Assembly (NCBI GenBank): GCA_902616905.1 | Contig: CACMUP010000002.1 | Span: 1-64,000 of the forward strand | Direction: 5' to 3' | Origin: an uncultured Bacteroidota bacterium | Lineage (GTDB): Bacteria; Bacteroidota; Bacteroidia; Flavobacteriales; Flavobacteriaceae | DNA: 64,000 nucleotides | In this document: in pieces, positions 9,484 through 18,725 of the stretch | Layout of the letters: every line of letters starts with the position of its first letter | Position numbering within the stretch: the stretch's first letter is position 1 | The notes under the pieces: model-generated | Seen by the model: the letters and a program-made list of their open reading frames with translations, nothing else | The model's database searches: none | What the model was told of the DNA's origin: nothing | Made by a program: the position numbers and the translations under genes

Positions 9484-10497
9484 ATGATTAAAACCGATAT
9501 TTTGATTATTGGAGCTGGCCCAGTTGGTCTATTTACAGTTTTTGAGGCAGGACTTATGAAACTAAAATGCCATCTTATAGATGCTATTTCAAAGGCTGGT
9601 GGTCAGCTTACTGAAATCTATCCTAAAAAACCTATTTATGATATCCCTGGATATCCAAAAATTTTAGCTGGAGACCTAGTTGATAAATTAATGGAACAAT
9701 CAGCCCCATTTAAACCAGGTTTCACTTTAGGGGAAAGAGCTGAGTCAATCAAAAAACAAATTGATGGAAATTTTATTGTTACAACAAATGAAGGGACAAA
9801 ACACCAGGCTCCTGTTATTATAATTGCTGGTGGTCTAGGCAGTTTTGAACCCAGAAAACCTAAAATTTTAAATTTAGTAGAATTTGAAAAAAAAGGGGTT
9901 GAATATATGGTAAAGGACCCAAGCTTATTTATTAATAAAAAAGTTTTTATATCAGGAGGAGGTGATTCTGCTTTAGATTGGTGTATTTATTTTGCTGAAA
10001 AAAATAAAAAAATGGTAGGTCTTGTTCATAGAAGTGAATCTTTCAGAGCACATAAAGACTCTGTTGAAAAAATCTACCAGCTTCATAAAGAGGGAAAAAT
10101 TGAACTATATACAAATGCTGAAGTAATAAAGCTGAATGGAATTAATGGTCTAGATTCTATAGAAATCAAAACAGAAAGTAATGAAAATAAAACAATAAAA
10201 GTTGACACTTGGTTTCCTCTTTTTGGATTATCACCAAAATTAGGTCCGATCGCAGATTGGGGACTGGAAATTGATAAAAATGCTATTAAAGTTGATAATA
10301 CTATTGATTATCAAACAAATATTCCAGGAATATTTGCAGTTGGAGATGTAAATACATATCTAGGAAAATTAAAATTAATTCTGTGTGGATTCCATGAAGC
10401 AGCTCTTGCTGTACAATCTGCTTATAAAATTATAAATCCTAACAAACGTTATACACTAAAATATACAACTGTTCAAGGGATAGAGGGTTTTGAATAG
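9484..10497 (+). CDS. Ferredoxin--NADP(+) reductase, thioredoxin-reductase-like type
   Basis: FAD- and NADPH-binding flavoprotein of 337 residues. The N-terminal FAD motif is GAGPVG at 10-15, and a second Rossmann motif SGGGDSALDW binds NADPH. A final ATG-like box reads GIFAVGDVNTY. The CXXC found in true thioredoxin reductases is absent from the middle domain, which points to the YumC-type ferredoxin/flavodoxin-NADP reductase. It would supply or draw reduced ferredoxin in the cytosol. It is 58 bases after the AAA gene and 37 bases before the phzF-like gene. ATG at 9484. Confidence 0.88.
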   Translation: MIKTDILIIGAGPVGLFTVFEAGLMKLKCHLIDAISKAGGQLTEIYPKKPIYDIPGYPKILAGDLVDKLMEQSAPFKPGFTLGERAESIKKQIDGNFIVTTNEGTKHQAPVIIIAGGLGSFEPRKPKILNLVEFEKKGVEYMVKDPSLFINKKVFISGGGDSALDWCIYFAEKNKKMVGLVHRSESFRAHKDSVEKIYQLHKEGKIELYTNAEVIKLNGINGLDSIEIKTESNENKTIKVDTWFPLFGLSPKLGPIADWGLEIDKNAIKVDNTIDYQTNIPGIFAVGDVNTYLGKLKLILCGFHEAALAVQSAYKIINPNKRYTLKYTTVQGIEGFE

Positions 10498-10534
10498 GTT
10501 AAAGTAAAATTAATTTCAATTATGTAATTAAGTT

Positions 10535-11323
10535 ATGGAATATGATATTTATCAAGTTGATGCTTTTACAGATAAACTTTTTAATGGAAACCCAGCCTGT
10601 GTAGTTCCACTTAAAAAATGGTTAGATGATTCTACATTATTAAATATTGCAAAAGAAAATGCAGTTCCAGAAACAGCTTTTTTTGTTAAAAATGATAAAA
10701 ATATACATTTAAGATGGTTCACTCCTGATTTAGAAATGGATCTTTGTGGACACGCGACACTTGCAACAGCACATGTAATAAAAAAACACTTAAACAATCC
10801 AAGTAATATATTAAATTTTAAAACTCATAGTGGTGAAGTAAATGTTGAGATTTCTAAGGATAAATATTTTTTAGATTTCCCTTCACGAATTCCTGTTGAG
10901 ACAGATCTTCCAATAAATCTAGAAAAATCATTGAATATTAAACCTAAAGAAGTCTTAAAATCGAGAGATTTTGTTCTTATTTATGATAAAGAGGAGGATA
11001 TAAGAAATATCAAAATAGATAGAAATACTTTTGATAAAATTAATTTAGGTACTGGCGGAGTAATTGTAACTGCACCTGGTAAAAATGTAGATTTTGTATC
11101 AAGATTTTTTACTCCTAGAGCTACTTTACTTGAGGACCCTGTAACAGGTTCAGCCCATTGTTCTTTGATTCCTTTCTGGTCATCTTTTTTTAAAAAAAAT
11201 AAAATAGAAGCCTTGCAATTGTCTAAGCGAGGAGGAAAGCTCTACTGTGAAAATAAAACTGATAGAGTTCTTATTGGAGGAAATGCAAGGACTTTTTTAA
11301 AAGGTAAAATTCAAATTACATAA
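10535..11323 (+). CDS. PhzF-family isomerase/epimerase
   Basis: Protein of 262 residues of the PhzF/diaminopimelate-epimerase-like fold. Family motifs seen are the N-terminal YQVDAFTDKLFNGNPACVV, the catalytic glutamate in PETAFF (Glu46), DLCGHATLA, and the C-terminal DPVTGSAHC segment. Members are isomerases of small molecules; most outside phenazine operons have unknown substrates. No phenazine genes are nearby, so phenazine production is not suggested. Its stop is six bases from the stop of the next, opposite-strand gene. Confidence 0.87.
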   Translation: MEYDIYQVDAFTDKLFNGNPACVVPLKKWLDDSTLLNIAKENAVPETAFFVKNDKNIHLRWFTPDLEMDLCGHATLATAHVIKKHLNNPSNILNFKTHSGEVNVEISKDKYFLDFPSRIPVETDLPINLEKSLNIKPKEVLKSRDFVLIYDKEEDIRNIKIDRNTFDKINLGTGGVIVTAPGKNVDFVSRFFTPRATLLEDPVTGSAHCSLIPFWSSFFKKNKIEALQLSKRGGKLYCENKTDRVLIGGNARTFLKGKIQIT

Positions 11324-11329
11324 ATAAAC

Positions 11330-12220
11330 CTATATTAAATGTTTAAGATTTTTTTTAAAAAAAGCAGCTGAAGTAGCAGCACTTTCCATATCAGTTGAGG
11401 CAAAATTTCCTCCTTGTTCGATATAATAATATTTCATTCCGCTTTTTTTAGCATCTGGAAGCACCTTTTCGTAATCTATAGATCCATTTCCTAATTCACT
11501 GTAATCTCTAGTTATTTTGTCCATGTCTTTAATATGCCACATAACATACCGGCCAGGATGTTGATCTACTAATTCTTTTGGTGTTCTACCGGAATATATG
11601 ACCCAATACATATCCATTTGTAGTTTGACCAAATTTTTGTCTGTTATTTCCATTAAAATATCGTGTCCCGAAGTACCTCCCCAATTTTGAAATTCATATC
11701 CATGATTATGATAAGCAAATCCAAGATCTGCAGATTTAACTTGTTCCCCAATTAGATTTAGTTTATCTGCCAAAATTTTAAAACTTTCTGGATTTCTTTT
11801 GTCAGGATGAACCCATGGCCAGGTTATAAATGGAGCATTTAATATTTTAGATGCTATAATACATTGATCAACAAACCATTTCAGTTTGTCTTTTGATGAA
11901 TCGAAATATTCGGAAAATCCGTAATGGCCACTGGTAGTAGTTAATTTTAGATCGTCTAAAACTTTTTTGAATTCAGGGATATGAAACCCGTAAATTTTTT
12001 TTGTTTTAGGATTAAAACCATATGTTTCAAGATCCTCATATCCCATTTTTTTGACTTTTTTCAGAGTGTCTAAAGGATCATTTGCCAAAGCTTTGCGAAC
12101 AGAAAAAAGCTGAAGGCCCATTTTATATTTAGTAGTTGCAGAACACATGATTTGTGGGACACCAGCTAAGGTGACCCCAGCCATAGTTGTCACTTGATTT
12201 AAAAAATTTCGCCTTCTCAT
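11330..12220 (-). CDS. Secreted sugar phosphate isomerase/epimerase-like TIM-barrel protein
   Basis: Protein of 296 residues starting MRRRNFLNQ, a twin-arginine-type signal followed by a small hydrophobic segment (about 10-25), so export to the periplasm is likely. The mature part matches the xylose-isomerase-like TIM barrel: SVRKALANDP, a TTSGHYG strand, YHNHGYEFQ with metal-ligand-type His residues, QMDMYWV, and WHIKDMD. This group is abundant in Bacteroidota and includes 3-keto-sugar or inositol epimerases and isomerases; the substrate is unknown. It stands divergent from the GMC oxidoreductase about 660 bases away, a pairing that fits oxidative sugar metabolism but is only circumstantial. 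Confidence 0.85.
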   Translation of the reverse strand: MRRRNFLNQVTTMAGVTLAGVPQIMCSATTKYKMGLQLFSVRKALANDPLDTLKKVKKMGYEDLETYGFNPKTKKIYGFHIPEFKKVLDDLKLTTTSGHYGFSEYFDSSKDKLKWFVDQCIIASKILNAPFITWPWVHPDKRNPESFKILADKLNLIGEQVKSADLGFAYHNHGYEFQNWGGTSGHDILMEITDKNLVKLQMDMYWVIYSGRTPKELVDQHPGRYVMWHIKDMDKITRDYSELGNGSIDYEKVLPDAKKSGMKYYYIEQGGNFASTDMESAATSAAFFKKNLKHLI

Positions 12221-12411
12221 TTGTTCTTATTTCTATAAACATATTAAATTTTGATAATTTAACTGTACTATGATAAGGAGAAAAGTGAAACTTTAAAACG
12301 ATATCTTAATTTAAACTACTATAATTGTTATGAAATTTCTTGATGATGTGTAGCCTTTTGATTAAAAATAGTTAAATAATCTTACTACAATATCTTTAAA
12401 ATTCCTGCTGA

Positions 12412-12545
12412 AAATGTTTTTTTGATATGCCGCCGGATAACGGCACTTCAGCAATGAGTCGCAAACAATGGGGAGGAATAATGACAGTTGATGAATCCTT
12501 TAGATTTAGTTTCAAACGCCGATTTCTTTTCATTTCTGACTAATG
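12412..12545 (+). other. GC-rich island with hairpin and short ORF of unknown nature
   Basis: In an otherwise very AT-rich 660-base gap, the segment 12428-12480 is clearly richer in G and C. It holds a 5-bp hairpin TGCCG/CGGCA (12428-12432 and 12441-12445, 8-nt loop). One frame is open from 12412 to a TAA at 12541-12543 and begins MPPDNG after an internal ATG at 12427. Two readings remain: a fragment of a decayed gene or a small structured RNA. I do not recognise either. The rest of the gap, 12221-12411, shows nothing beyond AT-rich sequence. Confidence 0.25.
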
Positions 12546-12805
12546 ACTTAGCTCAATTTTTTATGGCTGCTTATAGAACTAATGAAAAGGTTTCACATTA
12601 TTTGGAACAAGCAAATCAATCTTTTATTAAATTGATAAAAGACTTTACTAAAGCAATAAAATCTTACAAAAAAGAAATAAGTGTTTGTGAAGAATTTGCA
12701 TCTAGTCCAATTTAATTAAAAGAATTTATTGATTTAGCACTAAGTAGTTTGAGTCTAACTCCAAATCAAATCTCAAAAATTAAAGTGAAAATTTTATCAC
12801 TTTAA
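12491..12805 (+). pseudogene. Small ORF of unknown function interrupted by one in-frame stop
   Basis: From ATG 12491 an open frame encodes 74 residues to a TAA at 12713-12715. The same frame then continues for 29 more sense codons to a TAA at 12803-12805. Joined, the product would be about 104 residues: a hydrophobic-amphipathic N-terminal half (SFLTNDLAQFFMAAYR), a helical middle with EQANQSFIKLIKDF, and a short C-terminal helix. It has the look of a helical phasin-like or scaffold protein, but I recognise no family. The continuation beyond the stop suggests a recently broken gene; it may instead be a genuine 74-residue protein followed by chance reading. Confidence 0.35.
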
Positions 12806-12878
12806 AAAATTTTTAAACATATCCATTAAGATAAGATCCTAAATATTTTTATTTTTAAATTAAAACAAATTTATATAG

Positions 12879-14564
12879 ATGAATACTGATTACGATGCTA
12901 TAGTGGTTGGATCCGGAATTAGTGGTGGATGGGCTGCGAAAGAATTTTGCGAAAAAGGGTTTAAAACACTAGTTATTGAAAGGGGACGAATGGTAAAACA
13001 TGTAGAAGATTACCCGACAATGAATAAAGATCCATGGGATATGAAAAATGGTGGGAGATCTTCTCAGGAGGCATTAAAGGATTATAATAAACAAAGAAGG
13101 TGGGGAGTTAATGAAGGTAACAGACATTTCTATAATAAAGACTCTGAGTATGATTATGACGAGGATAAACCATTTGACTGGATCCGTGGCACTCAAGTTG
13201 GAGGTCGCTCTCTAATATGGGGGAGACAAACATATAGATGGAGTGACGATGATTTTGAAGCAAATTTAAGAGATGGTATAGCTGTTGATTGGCCTGTTCG
13301 ATATAAAGAAATTGCTCCTTGGTATTCCTACGTAGAAAAATTTATTGGGGTAAGTGGTGAGCCACTTAACTTACCTCATCTTCCTGACAGTGAATTTTTA
13401 CCTGCTATGGAACTAAATTGCGTAGAAAAAGAATTGCGTAATTCTATAACTAAAAACTACTCAAATCGAATTCTTACAATTGGAAGAGTAGCACATATAA
13501 CCAACGGAAGTAAAGAGGGTGCTGGAAGAAATGCTTGTCAATATAGAAATAGATGTGATAGAGGATGTCCTTTTGGATCTTATTTTAGTTCGAATTCCTC
13601 TACACTACCTGTTGCTGAAAAAACAGGTAATCTTACACTAAGAACAGATTCTATTGTAACTAATATCCTATATGATGATAATACAAAAAAAGCGTCAGGT
13701 GTAAGAGTGGTAGATACTCAAACAAAAAAAATATTAAAATTTAATGCAAAAGTTATTTTTTTGTGCGCTTCGTCAATGGCATCCACAGCAATATTATTAA
13801 ACTCTAAATCAAATCGATTTCCAGATGGGTTAGGAAATGACTCGGGTGAATTAGGACATAATGTAATGGATCATCAATTAGGTAGTGGAGCTTCGGGAAA
13901 ATTTGATGGTTTTAAGGATAAATATTATTATGGTCGAAGACCAAATGGATTTTATATTCCGAGATTCCGTAATATCGGTGGAAGGGAAAAAGGAGTTGAT
14001 TTTTTGAGAGGATATGGTTACCAAGGAAGTGCAGGAAGGGGTGATTGGTCGGAAAGTATAGCTGAGCTTGGGTATGGATCAGATTTAAAAAAGTCGCTAC
14101 TAAAACCAGGTAATTGGACTATTGGAATGGGAGGTTTTGGTGAAGTTCTACCGTATCATGAAAATAAAATGTATTTAGATTATAATAAAATTGACACCTT
14201 CGGTTTACCTAAAATTGTTTTCGATGCCGAATTCAAAGATAATGAGACAAAAATGAAGGAGGATTGGAAAATTCAAGCGGCAGAAATGTTAGAAAAAGCT
14301 GGTTGTAAAGAAGTAAGTATTTTTGACTCAAACGCTCCCATAGGAAAAGGCATACACGAAATGGGAACTGCTAGGATGGGAAAAGATCCAAAAACATCTG
14401 TGCTTAATAAATATAACCAAGTGCACAGTGTACCTAATGTTTTTGTTACTGACGGGGCCTTTATGACTTCTTCAGGAACACAAAATCCATCATTAACATA
14501 TATGGCTTTCACTGCTAGAGCAGTTAATTATGTTGTAAATGAATTTAAAAAAATGAACTTATAA
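12879..14564 (+). CDS. GMC-family oxidoreductase (gluconate dehydrogenase large-subunit-like)
   Basis: FAD-dependent alcohol/sugar oxidoreductase of 561 residues. The dinucleotide motif GSGISG is at 11-16, followed by IERGR. An internal GTQVGGRSLIWG segment and the C-terminal HEMGTARMG and NPSLTYMAF boxes carry the His/Asn active-site pair of the GMC fold. Cysteines in CQYRNRCDRGCPFG resemble the cluster found in the gluconate-2-dehydrogenase-type subgroup. Such proteins usually pair with a small subunit (gluconate 2-dehydrogenase subunit 3) that carries the export signal. None is intact beside it, and no signal peptide is visible here. Substrate unknown. Confidence 0.88.
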   Translation: MNTDYDAIVVGSGISGGWAAKEFCEKGFKTLVIERGRMVKHVEDYPTMNKDPWDMKNGGRSSQEALKDYNKQRRWGVNEGNRHFYNKDSEYDYDEDKPFDWIRGTQVGGRSLIWGRQTYRWSDDDFEANLRDGIAVDWPVRYKEIAPWYSYVEKFIGVSGEPLNLPHLPDSEFLPAMELNCVEKELRNSITKNYSNRILTIGRVAHITNGSKEGAGRNACQYRNRCDRGCPFGSYFSSNSSTLPVAEKTGNLTLRTDSIVTNILYDDNTKKASGVRVVDTQTKKILKFNAKVIFLCASSMASTAILLNSKSNRFPDGLGNDSGELGHNVMDHQLGSGASGKFDGFKDKYYYGRRPNGFYIPRFRNIGGREKGVDFLRGYGYQGSAGRGDWSESIAELGYGSDLKKSLLKPGNWTIGMGGFGEVLPYHENKMYLDYNKIDTFGLPKIVFDAEFKDNETKMKEDWKIQAAEMLEKAGCKEVSIFDSNAPIGKGIHEMGTARMGKDPKTSVLNKYNQVHSVPNVFVTDGAFMTSSGTQNPSLTYMAFTARAVNYVVNEFKKMNL

Positions 14565-14605
14565 TTTTAACACAACTATTGCTTAATATATGAACAAGAA
14601 GTTAA

Positions 14606-14800
14606 AGAGACACAGAAGGACCGATTGAATTTATTTATCAATTTAAACTAGATGCATTTGGAAATCCCAAATCAAAAAGTCGTATTTAAATTGCTACTCC
14701 ACATTTTGACAGAGAGTATAACGTTTATGATGGTAGTGACATTACTCACCCAATTCTATTGATAAGAAATATTAATAAATCCCAATTGAAAAAAATCTAG
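14606..14800 (+). pseudogene. Probable decayed gene remnant, family unknown
   Basis: After the GMC gene one frame stays open, apart from an internal TAA (14687-14689), from 14606 to a TAG at 14798-14800. The two parts are 27 and 36 codons with normal-looking amino acid composition, for example EGPIEFIYQFKLDAFGNP and HFDREYNVYDGSD. There is no plausible start codon. The composition looks protein-like, but I do not recognise the family, and chance cannot be excluded. Confidence 0.25.
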
Positions 14801-14887
14801 AATATTTAGTTGAAAAAAAGTTCATTTTCTTGAAGCATAAAGAGTCTTACGCCCAACACAATTTAAAGTTCTTTGATATTTTTTAAT

Positions 14888-14915
14888 AAAGGGATAACTT
14901 GGTTGTTATCCCTTT
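14888..14915 (-). terminator. Intrinsic terminator downstream of tRNA-Gln
   Basis: Perfect 11-bp inverted repeat (14888-14898 and 14905-14915: AAAGGGATAAC / GTTATCCCTTT) with a 6-nt loop. It lies nine bases beyond the tRNA 3' end in the direction of tRNA transcription and is followed on that strand by the T-rich TTATTAAAAAAT. It most likely ends the tRNA transcript. Confidence 0.7.
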
Positions 14916-14923
14916 GTCAGATG

Positions 14924-14996
14924 TTGGCCTACTAGGGATCGAACCTAGACTCTTCTGAACCAAAATCAGACGTGTTGCCAGTTACACCATAGGCCA
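14924..14996 (-). tRNA. tRNA-Gln (anticodon TTG)
   Basis: On the minus strand the acceptor stem TGGCCTA pairs with TAGGCCA. The anticodon arm is a 5-bp TCTGA/TCAGA stem around TTTTGGT, giving anticodon TTG (reads CAA, Gln). The T arm contains GGTTCGATCC. The length of 73 includes the discriminator A. CCA is not encoded. It is a single-gene unit with its own promoter and terminator. Confidence 0.95.
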
Positions 14997-15005
14997 AGAG
15001 TGGAG

Positions 15006-15036
15006 CAAATTTACATGAAAGTTTTTTTTACACCAA
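15006..15036 (-). promoter_or_regulatory. Promoter of tRNA-Gln
   Basis: Minus strand: TTG at 15036-15034, a 20-nt spacer, then TAAATTTG at 15013-15006. This matches the Bacteroidota consensus (TTTG / TAnnTTTG) and places the transcription start a few bases before the tRNA 5' end at 14996. It is the best promoter in the window because both boxes and spacing agree. Confidence 0.55.
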
Positions 15037-15165
15037 CTTTTAAATTAAAATTACATTACAAAAAAATTACATATTTATACATTTAAAGAAGATTAAACTC
15101 TTGTAAGGTCGTTTTCTCTTCCTTGATTTATTGTTACATTCGTGGCAGGAAATGAAAAACTCTTT

Positions 15166-18100
15166 ATGAACCAAAAAACATATCGAATTTGGAATCTTAG
15201 TATCGGCTGGTTTTGTTTTGTCATTGCGTTATTTGTTTTTGGAAGTACTGTTGAACCAACTGCAAGTTTTTGGGACGCAGGAGAATATATCGCAACATCT
15301 GCTAAACTTCAAATAGGACATCCCCCTGGAGCTCCTTTTTTTCAAATGATGGGAGCATTTTTTGCTCTTTTCGCAACAAGTCCTGAAAAAATTGCATTAA
15401 TGGTAAATTACATGTCTGTATTTTCATCTGCATTCACCATACTTTTTCTCTTTTGGACTTTAACATTATTATTAAAAAAATTTCCAAGATTTAAATCTCT
15501 TGATACAAATTCGGAACGCTTTGGTTTTTTTGGAAGTGCATTAGTAGGATCTCTTACTTTTTGTTTTTCTGACAGTTTTTGGTTCAATGCCGTTGAAACA
15601 GAAGTATACGCAATGGCTACTATGATCTTGTCTATTCTCTTTTGGATGGGATTAAAATGGGAGGACGAAATGAATACCTCAAGAGGGGACAAGTGGTTAT
15701 TAATGATTTCATTTGTAATTGGTCTTTCTTTTGGAGTACACTTTATGGGGCTTCTAACAATTCCTGCTATTGGAATGATATATTATTTTAAAAACTATAA
15801 AAAGGTCACAATAAAAGGATTTATTTATGCGAATATTATTTCTACAGCTATCCTTCTTGTAATATTTAAACTTTTGCTTCCTTCAACGCTTGCCTTTTTT
15901 GGTAGAGCTGAAGTTTTCTTTGTAAATACTATTGGCCTTCCTTTTAATAGTGGAACTATAATCGCTGCGTTAATAATTATTACAATTTTTTATTATTCCC
16001 TAAAATTTACAAAAGAAAAAAATCTAGTGAATTTAAATACTGGAATTTTAGCTGTTTTATTTGTATTAATTGGTTTTTCTTCATGGATTATGATTCCAAT
16101 TCGCGCAAATGCAAATACTGTAATTAATGAAAATTCTCCTACAGATGCAAGACAACTTCTTGCATATTATAATATGGAACAGTACCCCGAGACTAAACTA
16201 TTTTATGGGCCAATGTTTTCAGACGTTTATGCAGGTCAAGATCCTAACCAACCATACATAGATGACAAACCTAAATATGAAAGAGATTATAAAACTGGAA
16301 AGTATAAAATTGTAAATTATTGGGAAGATGCTAGGTACAATTCCAATAGTGCTCATAATGGAATATTACCAAGACTTTGGAGTAGTGAACATGCTGGTAA
16401 CTATATTAATTTCACTGAACCCCTGGATTTTAATATAAAATCAGAATATCGTTCAAATAATCAATTAAAAAGTAGGGTAACTCAGTTTAAAGAAGAAGTT
16501 GCAAATGGTTCAATAGATGGTGATCAATATCATGAATTTCTAAAAAACTTTAGCCCATACCTAGATATAGAGAAACCTTCATTTTTTTCAAATTTGAAAT
16601 TTTTTATTGAATATCAGTTGGGGTATATGTACCTAAGATATTTTATGTGGAATTTTACTGGAAGACAAAATGACAAACAGGGAGAATATAATATTCTTGA
16701 TGGAAACTGGATAAGCGGCATACCAATTATAGACGAAATTAGATTAGGCAACCAAGCAGAAATAAATGAAGATGCTCTAAATAATAAAGCTAGGAATACT
16801 TACTTTTTTCTTCCTTTCATTTTGGGTCTTGTAGGCCTTTCTTTTTTGTATAAACAGGATCCAAAGCGTTTTTGGATTTTAATGTTATTTTTCTTGTTTA
16901 CCGGAGTTGCACTAAAAGTGTATCTAAATGAACGTCCGTTTGAACCTAGAGAAAGGGATTATGCTTTGGTTGGATCCTTTTATGTTTTTGCTATTTGGGT
17001 GGGAATGGGATGTATGAACTTAATACGTTTAAGTCAAAATTATTTTAAAAATAAATTTACTCAACCTCTAATAGTTTTTCTTTGTTTATTTGCAGTGCCA
17101 CTTCTTATGGCGTTTCAAAACTGGGATGATCATGATCGTTCAAATAGATATACAGCTCAATCATTGTCTAGAGCATATCTTCAATCAATACAAGAAGATA
17201 AAGGAGCTATAATTTTTACAATTGGTGACAATGACACCTTTGCTTTATGGTATGCTCAAGATATTGAAGGATACAGAACAGATGTAAGGACAATTAATTC
17301 AAGTCTATTAGGAACTGATTGGTATATAGATCAAATGAAAAGAAAAACCTACGAAAGTGAGCCTATACCATCTCAAATGACTCATGAATTATACGCCTAC
17401 GGCGTTAGAGACGTTATTCGTTATCAACCTGTTCTTGATTCTGTTCGTTGGAAAATTAAAGACTTTATGAATTGGGTAGCAAGTGATCACCCGAGAACTA
17501 AAATTAAAGATTTTTTACTTAAATCAGGGCGTGACCCTAATCAACTCCCCAAGAGTCAACAAGAAAGTGTTTTTTATCCTACAAATAAAATTCGTGTTCC
17601 AGTAAATAAAGAAAATGTTTTGAAAAGTGGTATTGTTAAACCAGAAGATGCTGATAAAATTTTACCGTACATTGATATAAATCTTCCTGAAACAGCCATC
17701 TTAAAAAATCAAATGATGATGTTGGATATATTAGCAAACAATGACTGGAAAAGACCTATTTATTTTACTGGTGGTAGCTATTCAGATTCAGAATATATGT
17801 GGATGAAAAAATATCTTCAATTAGAGGGATTGGTTTATAAATTGGTTCCCATAAAAACTGACTTAGGGAAAGAAAACCCGTATTTAATGGGGCGTATAGA
17901 CAGTGAATTAATGTATGATATTGTCATGCAATGGGATTGGGGCAATTCCGATCGTACGGATATATATCATGACCCTGAAACAAGAAAAAATAGTATTTCT
18001 TTTAGAAGTAATATTGCAAGGCTATCTGAAAAATTAATAAATGAGGGTAAAATTGAAAAAGCAAAAAACGTCATGGACTTAGCTATCGATAAGATGCCTA

Positions 18101-18714
18101 TAGACTACTTTGGTTATTATAGTTTATTAGTTCCTTTTGTAGACGGTTATTATAGAATTGATCAGATTGAAAAAGCTCAAGAATTATCAAAAAGAATTGC
18201 ATTTAAGTATTCTGACAGGTTAAATTATTTTAGTTCTCTTTCACCAGATATGCAATATAGGCTAGGGGAAGAAATAATAACTGAAATTGAAAGATATAGA
18301 GCATTAATTGAAGCTGACTTAAAACATGCTGGAAAGTCAGATTTAAAAATTTCTTTGAATCAATTTCTTGAATCTATAGATGCATTTAAATTTCTATATG
18401 GTGATTATGAATTTTATACAAGTCTAATTGATGTTGTGGAAGGGTTTTACTTATCTGAACAAACTAAATTAGCTCAAAATCTTAGTGCAAAAATAGCAGA
18501 TCAATACAGCGAACGTATGCAATTATATTCACAATTTTCACCATCTAATCAACTACAAATTCAAGATCGAATTAAGAAAGAATGGTCCTCTTATAACTAT
18601 TTTCTACAGATAGTTAATTCCTTTGATGAAAGTGAATTTTTCAAAAATTTAGAAGATCAATACAACAAAAATGTATCTCTTTTCAATACAGAATTGGATA
18701 GTCTAGAAAAATAA
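15166..18714 (+). CDS. DUF2723 multi-pass membrane protein (GT-C-like, glycosyltransferase family 117)
   Basis: Large inner-membrane protein of 1182 residues from the ATG at 15166; a GTG eight codons upstream (15142) is possible. The first helix, then EPTASFWDAGEYI and HPPGAPFFQ, are the hallmark loop of DUF2723. The aspartates match the acidic metal/donor site of GT-C enzymes. About ten transmembrane helices fill residues 10-320 and 550-660. The C-terminal 500 residues are soluble and end in helices resembling TPR-like repeats. Related proteins are proposed polyprenyl-phosphate-sugar-dependent O-glycosyltransferases. Widespread in Bacteroidota; substrate unknown. A degenerate TACATTCG -7 box at 15135 would fit the ATG start. 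Confidence 0.85.
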   Translation: MNQKTYRIWNLSIGWFCFVIALFVFGSTVEPTASFWDAGEYIATSAKLQIGHPPGAPFFQMMGAFFALFATSPEKIALMVNYMSVFSSAFTILFLFWTLTLLLKKFPRFKSLDTNSERFGFFGSALVGSLTFCFSDSFWFNAVETEVYAMATMILSILFWMGLKWEDEMNTSRGDKWLLMISFVIGLSFGVHFMGLLTIPAIGMIYYFKNYKKVTIKGFIYANIISTAILLVIFKLLLPSTLAFFGRAEVFFVNTIGLPFNSGTIIAALIIITIFYYSLKFTKEKNLVNLNTGILAVLFVLIGFSSWIMIPIRANANTVINENSPTDARQLLAYYNMEQYPETKLFYGPMFSDVYAGQDPNQPYIDDKPKYERDYKTGKYKIVNYWEDARYNSNSAHNGILPRLWSSEHAGNYINFTEPLDFNIKSEYRSNNQLKSRVTQFKEEVANGSIDGDQYHEFLKNFSPYLDIEKPSFFSNLKFFIEYQLGYMYLRYFMWNFTGRQNDKQGEYNILDGNWISGIPIIDEIRLGNQAEINEDALNNKARNTYFFLPFILGLVGLSFLYKQDPKRFWILMLFFLFTGVALKVYLNERPFEPRERDYALVGSFYVFAIWVGMGCMNLIRLSQNYFKNKFTQPLIVFLCLFAVPLLMAFQNWDDHDRSNRYTAQSLSRAYLQSIQEDKGAIIFTIGDNDTFALWYAQDIEGYRTDVRTINSSLLGTDWYIDQMKRKTYESEPIPSQMTHELYAYGVRDVIRYQPVLDSVRWKIKDFMNWVASDHPRTKIKDFLLKSGRDPNQLPKSQQESVFYPTNKIRVPVNKENVLKSGIVKPEDADKILPYIDINLPETAILKNQMMMLDILANNDWKRPIYFTGGSYSDSEYMWMKKYLQLEGLVYKLVPIKTDLGKENPYLMGRIDSELMYDIVMQWDWGNSDRTDIYHDPETRKNSISFRSNIARLSEKLINEGKIEKAKNVMDLAIDKMPIDYFGYYSLLVPFVDGYYRIDQIEKAQELSKRIAFKYSDRLNYFSSLSPDMQYRLGEEIITEIERYRALIEADLKHAGKSDLKISLNQFLESIDAFKFLYGDYEFYTSLIDVVEGFYLSEQTKLAQNLSAKIADQYSERMQLYSQFSPSNQLQIQDRIKKEWSSYNYFLQIVNSFDESEFFKNLEDQYNKNVSLFNTELDSLEK

Positions 18715-18725
18715 TTTATTAATGA

